Shown here in pieces: positions 28,461 to 38,462 of a stretch of DNA of 41,093 bases. The notes beneath the pieces are model-generated. The model saw only the letters and a program-made list of their open reading frames with translations. It was not told the DNA's origin and made no database searches. Both the position numbers and the translations under genes were made by a program. The number at the start of each line of letters is the position of its first letter. The first letter of the stretch is position 1. Location: contig JAGMES010000030.1 in the NCBI GenBank assembly GCA_023128035.1, positions 1 through 41,093 on the forward strand, written 5' to 3'. This DNA is from Halanaerobiales bacterium. GTDB lineage: Bacteria; Bacillota_F; Halanaerobiia; DY22613.

Positions 28461-31400
28461 ATGCAACTAAAAAAGATGTTTGTAAAGGATATTGAGAGAG
28501 ATATTAAAGGTGTTATTAAAATTGGTCAGGAAGATGACAGAAATGTTTATCATGAACTTGACGAATATATTGTGACACGAGAACTTAGCCGCCACTTTGG
28601 TGATTTTTTTGAAAGTTATAGAAGAGGGAATAATGACTATACAGATAAAATGGGTGTATGGATTTCTGGTTTTTTTGGAAGTGGTAAGTCACACTTTTTG
28701 AAAATCCTTTCTTACTTGTTAGATAATAAAAATGTTCAAGGGAAACAAGCTGTAGAGTACTTTGATGGAAAAATCAAAGATCCTGCAATGCTTGCAGATA
28801 TGATGAGAGCTGGAAAAATTAATACTGATGTTATTCTATTTAATATTGATTCAAAGTCAGATTCGGATTCTAAGAATAACAAGGATGCTATCGTTAAAGT
28901 ATTCAATAAAGTGTTCGATGAAATGCAAGGCTTCTGTGGTTCTATTCCTTGGCTTGCTGACTTAGAAAGACAATTGGTTAAGGATGGTACATATGAAGGC
29001 TTTAAAGCCAAATTTAAAGAAGTTTCGGGTTCTTCGTGGGAAGAAGCAAGAGAAGACATATATTTTGAAGGAGATAGTGTTATAGAAGCTTTAGTTAGTA
29101 CAACAAAAATGTCTGAGGAATCAGCCAGAGTATGGTATGAAAAAGCAGAAGACAATTATTCTCTTAGTATTGAAAAATTTGCAAAGAGAGTGAATGAATA
29201 TATTGAATCTAAAGGAAATAATCATCATGTTGTATTTCTTGTAGATGAAATTGGTCAATATATAGGTGATAGTGTGCAACTTATGTTAAATCTTCAGACC
29301 GTGGTTGAAGACTTAGGAACATTTTGTGGTGGTCGTGCCTGGGTTATTGTTACATCCCAACAGGATATTGATTCAATTACTAAGGTTAAAGGAAATAATT
29401 TTTCTAAAATTCAAGGACGTTTCAATACAAGATTAAATTTATCAAGTGCTAATGTAGATGAAGTTATCAAGAAGCGTATTCTTGAGAAAAATCAAACAGC
29501 GGTAGATACTTTAAAGATGTTTTATGACGATAAAGAAGCTATATTAAAGAACTTGATAACTTTCTCATCAGATACAGCAGAGATGAAACGTTATAAATCA
29601 GTTGAAGATTTTGTAGAAGTTTATCCTTTCATTCCGTATCAGTTTAACTTACTACAATCTGTCTTTACGGGTATTCGTTTGCATGGAGCAAGTGGTAAGC
29701 ATCTTTCGGAAGGGGAACGTTCCTTATTAAGTGCATTTCAGGAATCAGCAATTCAATTTGTCAATGAAGAAGTTGGTGTGATAGTCCCATTTAATGCTTT
29801 TTATAGAACTATTGAAGCCTTTCTTGATTCTAATATAAGAATGGTTATTTTGCATGCAGAAGATAATGATAATCTAGAAGCATTTGATGTGGAAGTACTT
29901 ATAGTTTTATTTATGATTAAATACGTCAAAGAGCTGCCTTCTAATATTGAAAATATTGCAACTCTAATGGTCTCTCATATTGATGAAGATAAAATTAACC
30001 TTAAAAAGAAAATTGAAAATTCCCTTAAAAGACTATTAAAAGAGACGCTTATTCAAAAGAATGGTAACGAATATATTTTCTTAACTAATGAAGAGCAGGA
30101 TGTGAATAAAGAAATTCAGGCTATCCCAATCGAAATGGGTGAAGTTATTCAAAAAATCAGTGAAGAAATATTTGATGGTATTTTTAGTGATATAAAAAAA
30201 TACAGATATAGCTTAAGATATCATTTTGATTATAACAAGATTATTGATGATAGATTTTATTCAGGTCAAAAACACGATATTGGGCTAAAGATCATTACGC
30301 CATATTTTGATTCTGGTGAAGAACTTAATGACCAATCTCTTAAGCTGATGTCTTTTAGAGAGAATAATTTAATTCTTAAAATGCCTATGGATACTGCATA
30401 TCTTGAAGAAATGAAAGATGTACTTCAAATACAAACTTATCTTACGAGAAAAGGCAGTTCAGGGATACCAGAAATTGAGGAAATTAAAGCGAGAAAGCAA
30501 CGTGAGATCAATGAACGAAAAAGAAGAATTACAGACCTTCTTCATGAAAATCTTAAACATGCGGAGATCTATTCAAATTCTCAAAAGCTTGATATTAAAC
30601 CAAAACTTCCAGTAGAACGTATAAATGTTGGCTTTAAATATATGATTGATAACCGATATAATAAACTGGCTTATATCAATACACCAGTTGATAGTATAAA
30701 GGATTTAGTTAATATTATTAATGCTGATAAGTCGCAACTTACCATAATAGACCGTGAACAGCCCAATGATCTTGCGGTAGCTGAAATTGATGGGTTTATA
30801 ACAAGAAATACAGAGAGACACATTCCTACAACAATGAAATCCATAATGGATATTTACAGTAAAGCACCTTATGGATGGTTAGATATGGATATTGTGGGTA
30901 TAGTTCTTCGGATTTTCACAGCTCAAGAGATTACTCTTGAAATGGCAAATGAATATTTAAAAATAAATGATCCTGATCTTATCAAATATTTAACTAAGCG
31001 AGATTATGTAGATAGAGTTCTTATTAAGAAAAGAACGAAGATTTCTCCAGTACTAATTAATAACGCTAAGGAAATTGCCAAAGAATTATTTAACTATACT
31101 GCCATGTCAGCAGATGAAGATGGTTTAATGACAAGATTTAAAGAATTTTCTGAGATAGAATTATCGACTATTAGAGAATTACTTGTCAACTATAAACATT
31201 TAAAATATCCAGGTTATCAAGTCATGAAAGTAGGACAAGGACTATTTACTGAGATTATAAAGATTAAAGATGTTAAAGTGTTTTTTGACATACTTAAAGA
31301 TAAAAAGGATGATTATCTTGATTATGAAGAAGACGTCTATGATGTAAAAAAATTCTTTGATGGTGAGCAAGTAGAATATTTTAATAAAGCTCTAAAACAG

Positions 31401-32018
31401 CTTAATATCTACAGTAAGAATGAAAGTTATGTTTTAGACCAGGAAACAATTATGTTGATTAATTCTATCAAAAGTATTGTCGAGAATAAAAATCCATATA
31501 ATCAAATTTCTAAATTACCTAACCTCATCGATGAGTTTATTTCAAAGTTTGTGGATCTTCTTGTAAAGGAATGTGAACCTATTAGAACTGTCATTGTAAA
31601 TGATAAGAAAAAAGTTCTTGATGAAATAGAACAGTTTGATTTCAAAGATGAGCTAAAACCTGAATTTAAAAAACAATTTGAAGCTTTGTTAGATCGTTTA
31701 GATTCTGCGAATAACTTTTATGAAGCTATAGCCATGAAAGAAGAATCAGATCGTTTTAAACAAAGATGCTTTGAAAAAATTGAGCGAGTAAAACAAGAAA
31801 AAGCATTAGAAAAAGCTAGAGAAAAGCAACCAAAAGGAACGAAAGAACCTGAACCACCTGTTTATAGAACTAAAAAAATTAAACACGTTAGTGTTGCAAA
31901 TATCCTTCATGGGGTAAAACTGATTGAAACAAAAGAAGATATAGAAGATTTTTTGAATCATATGAGAGAGGTATTAGAAAAGCAAATAGATGAAGATTCA
32001 AAGATTAAATTGATCTAA
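28461..32018 (+). CDS. brxC: BREX ATPase BrxC
   Basis: A 1185-residue P-loop ATPase, the usual size for BrxC. Walker A is GFFGSGKS (70-77) in VWISGFFGSGKSHFLKILSY. Walker B is VVFLVDEIGQYIGD (about 255-268), and a sensor-like WVIVTSQQDID follows. The long C-terminal part is helical with a charged coiled coil near the end (EKALEKAREKQPKG). BrxC is required for phage exclusion and for host methylation in type 1 systems studied. GGGGG lies 8 nt before ATG. The gene is intact. Confidence 0.93.
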   Translation: MQLKKMFVKDIERDIKGVIKIGQEDDRNVYHELDEYIVTRELSRHFGDFFESYRRGNNDYTDKMGVWISGFFGSGKSHFLKILSYLLDNKNVQGKQAVEYFDGKIKDPAMLADMMRAGKINTDVILFNIDSKSDSDSKNNKDAIVKVFNKVFDEMQGFCGSIPWLADLERQLVKDGTYEGFKAKFKEVSGSSWEEAREDIYFEGDSVIEALVSTTKMSEESARVWYEKAEDNYSLSIEKFAKRVNEYIESKGNNHHVVFLVDEIGQYIGDSVQLMLNLQTVVEDLGTFCGGRAWVIVTSQQDIDSITKVKGNNFSKIQGRFNTRLNLSSANVDEVIKKRILEKNQTAVDTLKMFYDDKEAILKNLITFSSDTAEMKRYKSVEDFVEVYPFIPYQFNLLQSVFTGIRLHGASGKHLSEGERSLLSAFQESAIQFVNEEVGVIVPFNAFYRTIEAFLDSNIRMVILHAEDNDNLEAFDVEVLIVLFMIKYVKELPSNIENIATLMVSHIDEDKINLKKKIENSLKRLLKETLIQKNGNEYIFLTNEEQDVNKEIQAIPIEMGEVIQKISEEIFDGIFSDIKKYRYSLRYHFDYNKIIDDRFYSGQKHDIGLKIITPYFDSGEELNDQSLKLMSFRENNLILKMPMDTAYLEEMKDVLQIQTYLTRKGSSGIPEIEEIKARKQREINERKRRITDLLHENLKHAEIYSNSQKLDIKPKLPVERINVGFKYMIDNRYNKLAYINTPVDSIKDLVNIINADKSQLTIIDREQPNDLAVAEIDGFITRNTERHIPTTMKSIMDIYSKAPYGWLDMDIVGIVLRIFTAQEITLEMANEYLKINDPDLIKYLTKRDYVDRVLIKKRTKISPVLINNAKEIAKELFNYTAMSADEDGLMTRFKEFSEIELSTIRELLVNYKHLKYPGYQVMKVGQGLFTEIIKIKDVKVFFDILKDKKDDYLDYEEDVYDVKKFFDGEQVEYFNKALKQLNIYSKNESYVLDQETIMLINSIKSIVENKNPYNQISKLPNLIDEFISKFVDLLVKECEPIRTVIVNDKKKVLDEIEQFDFKDELKPEFKKQFEALLDRLDSANNFYEAIAMKEESDRFKQRCFEKIERVKQEKALEKAREKQPKGTKEPEPPVYRTKKIKHVSVANILHGVKLIETKEDIEDFLNHMREVLEKQIDEDSKIKLI

Positions 32019-32033
32019 CAGGGGGATAATTAG

Positions 32034-35000
32034 ATGAATAAGTCAGCGATTAAGAAGTTTGCAGTAAACGCACGAAGAAAGCTTATTGAAGAAGATATTA
32101 TTCAAAAGGCATATGATGTTGGAATAGAAGCACCTGACAAAATTCATGATATTGAAGAATTTGAAGGTGGCTTTAAAGTAAAAAATAGAGAGAATGCTAA
32201 AATATTTAAAGAATTTCAACTCAAACAAAGAAAAGAATTAGTTAAGCAAGTTGAAGAAAAGGGTCTTGACCAAGTAGTGGAAGAAGTAGCATATACCTGG
32301 TTTAATCGTTTTATTGCACTTCGTTTTATGGAGGTCAATGGATATTTACCTACAGGTGTTAGAGTTTTGTCATCAATAAAGCCCGGTAAGATTGAACCTG
32401 ATATTATAAATGAAGCACTTAACATTGATCTAGATGTTGATAGAGAAGTTATTTATAGACTACAGGATAATCCTGATACCGAAGAACTTTTTAAGTATTT
32501 GCTCGTTAAACAATGTAATAAACTTAATGAAATTTTACCTAAGATGTTTGAGAAAATAGAAGATTTTACAGAATTATTATTACCAGATTACCTTTTAACA
32601 GAAGGTTCAGTTATAAGAGAATTAGTTGAATTAATTGATGAATATGATTGGAAAATTGAATTAAGTGAAGATGAATTAAAAGAAGAAGCCAATGAAGGTG
32701 AACATGGTATAGAGATAGTGGGCTGGCTCTATCAATATTATATTTCTGAAAAGAAAGATGAAGTATTTGCTGGACTAAAGAAGAATAAGAAGATAACAAA
32801 AGAGAATATTCCTGCAGCTACTCAACTATTTACACCGAAGTGGATAGTAAAATATATGGTTGAAAATTCATTAGGTAGGTTATGGCAAGAATCTCATCCA
32901 GATGAAGAATTGAAATCAAACTGGAAATACTATATTGAAGAAGCTGAACAGGAGCCAAAAGTCAGAGCAAAACTTGATGAACTAATTAATAAAAATCTAA
33001 ATCCAGAAGAAATTACTTTCTTAGATCCTGCTATGGGTAGTGGACATATATTGGTTTATGCCTTTGATGTTCTTTATGATATTTATTTGAAAGCTGGATA
33101 TTCTGAAAGAGAAATACCAAGATTGATTTTAGAAAAGAATATTTATGGATTAGATATAGATGATAGGGCAGGTCAATTAGCATATTTTGCTTTAATGATG
33201 AAGGCGAGAAGTAAGAGCAGAAGGATATTCAGAAATCCTGTTAACGTTAATGTTTGCTCTATTCAAGAGAGTAATGGTATTTCGAAAGAAGTGATTGACT
33301 TTTTAGTAAATCCTAAAGAAACTGAAATAGAAAAATTAGTTTCTAGAGAAGATATTGAATACTTAATAGACACATTTAAAGATGCAAAAGAATATGGTTC
33401 GATTCTTGAAGTTAAACATATTGATTTTAAAACGATAGAAAAAAGAATAGATCAGATTCAAGATATTTTATCTTTAGATTTATTTGAAATGCAGTATCGA
33501 AGAACTATACTACAAAAATTTGTACCAATTCTTGAGCAGGCAAAGATACTTAGTAGGAAGTTTGATACTGTAGTTACTAATCCTCCTTATATAGGAAGAA
33601 AAGGAATGAATCCCAAACTTGTAAAATATGTAAATGAGAATTATAAGGATTCAAAAAGTGACTTATTTGCTGTATTTATGGATTCTTGCCTTAGAAATAC
33701 TAAGAAAAATGGACTTGATTCAATGATAAACCAACATTCGTGGATGTTTTTATCTAGTTATGAAAAGCTTAGAGAAAAACTTATTTTAAATACAGAGATA
33801 CAATCAATGATTCATTTGGGACCAAGAGCTTTTGAGGAAATAGGAGGAGAAGTTGTTCAGTCTACTACTTTTGTAATTAGAAATAGTAGTATTAATAATT
33901 ATGAAGGACAGTTTATTAGAGTTGTGGATGATAATACAGCTAGTGGAAAAGAAGTAAAAACACTTGAAGCAATTAAAAATTCTGATGTAGATTATAGATA
34001 TATTACATCAACTAAAGATTTTTCAATGATACCAGGAAGTCCTATTGCTTATTGGGTTAGTGACAAAGTAAGAAATATATATTTAAATGATTCTCTTCTT
34101 GATGAGATTGCAAAACCAAGACAAGGTATGGCAACAATGGATAATAATCTATTTCTAAGGATGTGGTATGAAGCATCAATAAAAAATCTTGGTTTTCAAT
34201 ATGAAAATTCGGAAGATGCGTTAAAAAGTGAATTAAAATGGTTTCCTTACAATAAAGGAGGGGAATACAGAAAGTGGTTTGGTAATAGCCAGTACGTTGT
34301 TAATTGGCAACGTGATGGTGTGGAATTAAAACAAATTGCACAAGAAATATACGGAAGTTATTCAAAACGAATATACAATACACAGTTCTTTTTTAAACCA
34401 TCTATAAGTTGGTCTAAAATTACAAGTAGCAAATTTTCTGTTAGATATATTCCTCAAGGATATTTATTCGATGTTGCTGGTTGCGCGATTTATGATTTGG
34501 GGGAAAATGAGAAATATATTTTAGGATTATTAAACTCTAAACTTAATAAAGTATTAGTTTCTGCATTAAGCCCTACATTGAATTATGAGGTTGGTACAAT
34601 AAAGAAAATCCCAATCATTATTAACTCAAGCATGATGTCTCAGATAAATGAATTAGTTAAGTATACTATTGATATAGCAAAAATAGATTGGGATTCTTTT
34701 GAAACTTCATGGGATTTTAAGGTTCATCCTTTTTTAAAACATTTAGATTTAGGTTCAAATATTAAACTAAGCAATGTGTTTAATATTTGGGAAACTGAGA
34801 CAGAGGAAGCGTTTAATCAATTAAAATCGAACGAAGAAGAACTTAATCGTATATTCATAGATATTTATGGACTTCAAACCGAACTAACACCAGAAGTAGA
34901 TGATAAAGACATCACAATCAGAAAAGCTGACAGAGAAAGAGATATAAAATCATTTCTCTCATATGCAGTAGGTTGTATGTTAGGACGATACTCTCTAGAT

Positions 35001-35729
35001 GAAAAAGAATTAATTTATGCAGGTGGAGAGTTTAATATCAATAGATACTCAAAGTTCATTCCAACTGGAAGTAATGTTATTCCAATTGTTGATGATGAAT
35101 ATTTTGAAGAAGATATCACAAATAGATTTATTGAATTTGTAAAAATAACATTTGGTGAAGAAACTCTTTCAGAGAATCTGGAGTATATAGCAGACACTCT
35201 TGGGATGAAATCTGGAGAAATGCCTAAAGATACTATTCGTAGATATTTCATAAAAGATTTCTACAATGACCATGTTAAAACGTATAAAAAACGACCAATT
35301 TACTGGTTATTTGACTCAACATCTCATAATGAAAAAGGTAAAATAAAAAGCAAAGAAAATGGATTTAAGGCTCTTATCTACATGCATAGATATGATGAAT
35401 CTACAGTAGCAAGAGTTAGAACAGATTATCTTCATACGCTTCAAAAGAAATATGATGCTGAGATGAAGCGTTTAGAACTTATCTTAGAAAGTGATGTACC
35501 TCAAAGAGAAAAAATTGTTGCTACTAAGAAACTTGAAAAGCTTAGAAAACAACAAAGAGAGTGTATGGAATATGATCAAGTTATTGCCCACATCGCGAAC
35601 CAAAGAATTTCTATTGATCTTGATGATGGAGTGAAGGTAAATTATATGAAATTCCAAGATGTTGAGATTCCTCAAGGTGAAGGTAAAAAGCCATTAACGG
35701 CTAACTTACTTTCAAAGATTAAGCTTTAA
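32034..35729 (+). CDS. pglX: BREX adenine-specific DNA methyltransferase PglX
   Basis: A 1231-residue N6-adenine methyltransferase. The AdoMet motif is FLDPAMGSGHILVYAFD (about 328-344). The catalytic motif is VVTNPPYIGRKG (about 512-523). A large C-terminal specificity region follows, ending in a coiled-coil-like stretch (KKLEKLRKQQRECMEY). In known BREX systems it marks one strand of an asymmetric host site so that unmarked phage DNA is blocked; the target here is unknown. The gene is intact with no homopolymer break. A 163-bp gap with a repeat element separates it from pglZ. Confidence 0.94.
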   Translation: MNKSAIKKFAVNARRKLIEEDIIQKAYDVGIEAPDKIHDIEEFEGGFKVKNRENAKIFKEFQLKQRKELVKQVEEKGLDQVVEEVAYTWFNRFIALRFMEVNGYLPTGVRVLSSIKPGKIEPDIINEALNIDLDVDREVIYRLQDNPDTEELFKYLLVKQCNKLNEILPKMFEKIEDFTELLLPDYLLTEGSVIRELVELIDEYDWKIELSEDELKEEANEGEHGIEIVGWLYQYYISEKKDEVFAGLKKNKKITKENIPAATQLFTPKWIVKYMVENSLGRLWQESHPDEELKSNWKYYIEEAEQEPKVRAKLDELINKNLNPEEITFLDPAMGSGHILVYAFDVLYDIYLKAGYSEREIPRLILEKNIYGLDIDDRAGQLAYFALMMKARSKSRRIFRNPVNVNVCSIQESNGISKEVIDFLVNPKETEIEKLVSREDIEYLIDTFKDAKEYGSILEVKHIDFKTIEKRIDQIQDILSLDLFEMQYRRTILQKFVPILEQAKILSRKFDTVVTNPPYIGRKGMNPKLVKYVNENYKDSKSDLFAVFMDSCLRNTKKNGLDSMINQHSWMFLSSYEKLREKLILNTEIQSMIHLGPRAFEEIGGEVVQSTTFVIRNSSINNYEGQFIRVVDDNTASGKEVKTLEAIKNSDVDYRYITSTKDFSMIPGSPIAYWVSDKVRNIYLNDSLLDEIAKPRQGMATMDNNLFLRMWYEASIKNLGFQYENSEDALKSELKWFPYNKGGEYRKWFGNSQYVVNWQRDGVELKQIAQEIYGSYSKRIYNTQFFFKPSISWSKITSSKFSVRYIPQGYLFDVAGCAIYDLGENEKYILGLLNSKLNKVLVSALSPTLNYEVGTIKKIPIIINSSMMSQINELVKYTIDIAKIDWDSFETSWDFKVHPFLKHLDLGSNIKLSNVFNIWETETEEAFNQLKSNEEELNRIFIDIYGLQTELTPEVDDKDITIRKADRERDIKSFLSYAVGCMLGRYSLDEKELIYAGGEFNINRYSKFIPTGSNVIPIVDDEYFEEDITNRFIEFVKITFGEETLSENLEYIADTLGMKSGEMPKDTIRRYFIKDFYNDHVKTYKKRPIYWLFDSTSHNEKGKIKSKENGFKALIYMHRYDESTVARVRTDYLHTLQKKYDAEMKRLELILESDVPQREKIVATKKLEKLRKQQRECMEYDQVIAHIANQRISIDLDDGVKVNYMKFQDVEIPQGEGKKPLTANLLSKIKL

Positions 35730-35739
35730 CAACAATTTT

Positions 35740-35880
35740 GGAAGGCATAAATGTCCCCCATCTTCATAAATGGGGAAGAGCCTTACAATAATTTCAAAAC
35801 TTCAGTGAGAGTTCAAATCTCCTTCTGAAAGTTGTTAAACTTAAGAAATAATAACTTCGTTATTAATTCGACTTTAATGG
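35740..35880. repeat. Palindromic repeat element, copy 2, inside the BREX operon
   Basis: 35783-35880 matches 937-1034 in reverse complement with scattered mismatches: TTACAATAATTT, AAAACTTCAGTGAGAGTTCA, CTTCTGAA and TTAAACTTAAGAAATAATAA recur. To its left is a separate hairpin CCCCA...TGGGG (35756-35775). The central palindrome is less perfect here than in copy 1. It fills the gap between pglX and pglZ. Its right end provides the weak GGTGGTG site used by pglZ. Confidence 0.7.
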
Positions 35881-35892
35881 TGGTGTAAAGAT

Positions 35893-38445
35893 ATGAATTT
35901 AGATGAAATAAAAAAAGTATTAAACAAACAGCTGAATCAAGACTTATCTGATGGCAAGAAGAGAAATCTTGTATTTTGGTATGATGAAGACTCAGAATTT
36001 GTTGAAGATATAGATAAGATTGAGCTTGAAAATGCAAAATTACTGAAATTAAGTGGCAACAATGCTTTTAAAATAAAATATCATTTAGAAAAGTTAGATA
36101 CTGATTCAAACTATTTAATTTACTCAAGTGGACCAAAACCTTTTCCAAGAGATAATTGGCTTTTGGATATAGTAAAATACAGTACTGAATTCTCAACAGA
36201 TAAAACTACAGTAATTATGCGTGATTTAGGTGTTAGAGCTGTGGAGTTAAAAGATGTGTTTAAGAAATACTTAAAATTCTTTAATGCTAAGGATAGATAT
36301 AATAAGTTTTCTTCTTATGGGATTACAGAATATAACTCAAATAGGGTTCATATTGGTATCTTATCAGCTTTATGCAAACTTAACTATCCAAGTTTAGAAG
36401 ACGTTGTTAAAACCGTTATTCTAGGAGAAGTTGAAGATGAAAATAAACATCTTGAATCAATTGAAAAATACGGTGATAAAAAAGTTTTGTGGAAATTGAT
36501 ACGTGAACGATATGGCTACCATTTTGAAGAAGATTCTATAGAAAAACTGCTCATTCTGTTAATGGTAGCTCATGTTGAATCAGAATTAAATATTAAGGAG
36601 TTTCCTTCTACTTGGCAAAGTGCTTTACCTGTTAAAGAAAAGAAAGCAGAAGCAATCGTATTTCTTAATCATTTTATGAATCACGAAGTTGATGGTAAGA
36701 TTTATGATGATTTGGCAGACAGAATTGAAAAAGTCTTAAAAGTAGATGAGTATATTACTAAATGGCCTATTGATGATTATTTATACTGTGATACTTTTAG
36801 AGTTTTTGATGAAGTTATCATTCAAAATATTATTAGTCGTCTTATAGACGGAACTGGCGAATTTGAAAATTATTTGAATATTATTAGTCAAAGAAGGACA
36901 GGTCACTGGTATAAAAAGTACAAAGCTGAATATTCTGCTCTTATGCATGCTATAGAGCTACTAAAACTTGAATCTCAATTTGAGGGTAATATTCCTCAAA
37001 AAGTTTCAATAGAGATGCTGGATCAATATTCAAAAGAATACTATTTATTTGACTATCATTATCGTAAATTCTGTTTAGCTTATCAGGAAATTGATAGTGA
37101 AACCTTTATTAAACTGAGTGAAAAAGTAGAGAACACCTATGTATATTGGTTTTTAAATGAGTTATCTAATAAATGGTCTATGTCAGTTGAGGATGCCTTT
37201 GCACATGAGTATAGGATTCAAGGTATTAATCAGCAGAAAAATTTTTATACGAATGTTATTAAAAAACATGTTGAAAATAATGATAGGGTGTTTGTTATTA
37301 TATCTGATGCACTCAGATATGAAGCAGCTAAAGAGCTTATGGACATTCTAAATACCGAAAGACGTGGACAAGTAGAAATAGAATATATGCAAGGTGTAGT
37401 ACCTTCTTATACAAAGTTGGGTATGGCAAGTTTATTACCTTATAAATCCATAGAGTATAATAATAAAGGAGATTTTGTTTTAGATGGTATATCTACGATG
37501 GGTACAGAAAATCGTGGAAAAATTTTAAAGACTGTATGTGAAGACAGTATTGCGATTACCTATGATACATTAAAAGATATGAAACGAGCGGAATTTAGAG
37601 AGATTCTTGGTGGAAAAAAACTTGTTTACATTTATCATAATCGTATTGATAACATGGGTCATAATAATGAATCAGATGTCTTTGAATATGTAGAAAAAAC
37701 CATTTTGGATATCAAAGGTTTAATAAGTGCCCTTGTCAATAATTTGAGTGCTATTAATATTTATGTAACATCAGACCATGGTTTTATCTATCAAAGAACT
37801 GGGTTAAATGAAAGTGATAAGCTTAGCAAAGGTGATATAGATTCTATCGAAGAAGGTAGAAGATTTATTTTAACAACTGAAAGCAAAAAGAAGGAAAGTA
37901 CCTTATCTATTCCAATGACCTATATTTTAAATAATACAGAATTAAAAGCAGTAGTACCAAGGGGAAATAATAGATTTAAAATCAAAGGTGATGGTTCTAA
38001 ATTTGCTCATGAAGGAATTGCACTACAAGAGATTGTTATACCACTAGTGAAGTTTAAAAATAGTAAAAAAAATACTTTTGAAGTACGCAAAGTGGAAGTT
38101 AAATTAACAAATATCACAAGAAAGCTAACTAATAGAATCACTTATCTAGAGTTCTTCCAAACTCAAAAAGTAGAAGATAAAGTAATACCACTTAGACTTA
38201 AACTTTACTTTGAAGATGAGCATGGGGATAGAATATCCAATGAAAATATCATCATAGCAGATAGTACTTCTGAAAGACCGGAACAGAGAACATATAGAGA
38301 AAAATTTACATTAAAAGATTTGAAATATGATAAGGGAAAAAAATACTATCTTGTACTGGAAGATGAAGATGAATCTGTAGAAAAAATCTATCAAAAGATA
38401 GGATTTAATATTGATCTTGTCTTTGCAGATGATTTTGGATTTTAG
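35893..38445 (+). CDS. pglZ: BREX alkaline-phosphatase-fold protein PglZ
   Basis: An 850-residue protein of the PglZ family. The metal-binding nucleophile region is VFVIISDALRYEAAKEL (around 465-481), and the second metal site is YVTSDHGFIYQRTG (around 623-636). Other family marks are HNRIDNMGH and, late, VVPRGNNRFKIKG. PglZ is essential in known BREX systems; it is a predicted phosphodiesterase or nuclease. Its start has only a poor site (GGTGGTG) left by the upstream repeat. BrxL follows 17 nt after its stop. Confidence 0.93.
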   Translation: MNLDEIKKVLNKQLNQDLSDGKKRNLVFWYDEDSEFVEDIDKIELENAKLLKLSGNNAFKIKYHLEKLDTDSNYLIYSSGPKPFPRDNWLLDIVKYSTEFSTDKTTVIMRDLGVRAVELKDVFKKYLKFFNAKDRYNKFSSYGITEYNSNRVHIGILSALCKLNYPSLEDVVKTVILGEVEDENKHLESIEKYGDKKVLWKLIRERYGYHFEEDSIEKLLILLMVAHVESELNIKEFPSTWQSALPVKEKKAEAIVFLNHFMNHEVDGKIYDDLADRIEKVLKVDEYITKWPIDDYLYCDTFRVFDEVIIQNIISRLIDGTGEFENYLNIISQRRTGHWYKKYKAEYSALMHAIELLKLESQFEGNIPQKVSIEMLDQYSKEYYLFDYHYRKFCLAYQEIDSETFIKLSEKVENTYVYWFLNELSNKWSMSVEDAFAHEYRIQGINQQKNFYTNVIKKHVENNDRVFVIISDALRYEAAKELMDILNTERRGQVEIEYMQGVVPSYTKLGMASLLPYKSIEYNNKGDFVLDGISTMGTENRGKILKTVCEDSIAITYDTLKDMKRAEFREILGGKKLVYIYHNRIDNMGHNNESDVFEYVEKTILDIKGLISALVNNLSAINIYVTSDHGFIYQRTGLNESDKLSKGDIDSIEEGRRFILTTESKKKESTLSIPMTYILNNTELKAVVPRGNNRFKIKGDGSKFAHEGIALQEIVIPLVKFKNSKKNTFEVRKVEVKLTNITRKLTNRITYLEFFQTQKVEDKVIPLRLKLYFEDEHGDRISNENIIIADSTSERPEQRTYREKFTLKDLKYDKGKKYYLVLEDEDESVEKIYQKIGFNIDLVFADDFGF

Positions 38446-38462
38446 AGAAAGTGGGTGAATAG

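Noticed and set aside
28736..29155. Minus-strand 139-codon frame opposite brxC
   Set aside because: It overlaps the conserved ATPase domain of brxC entirely and is Ser/Leu-rich, as expected for a shadow.
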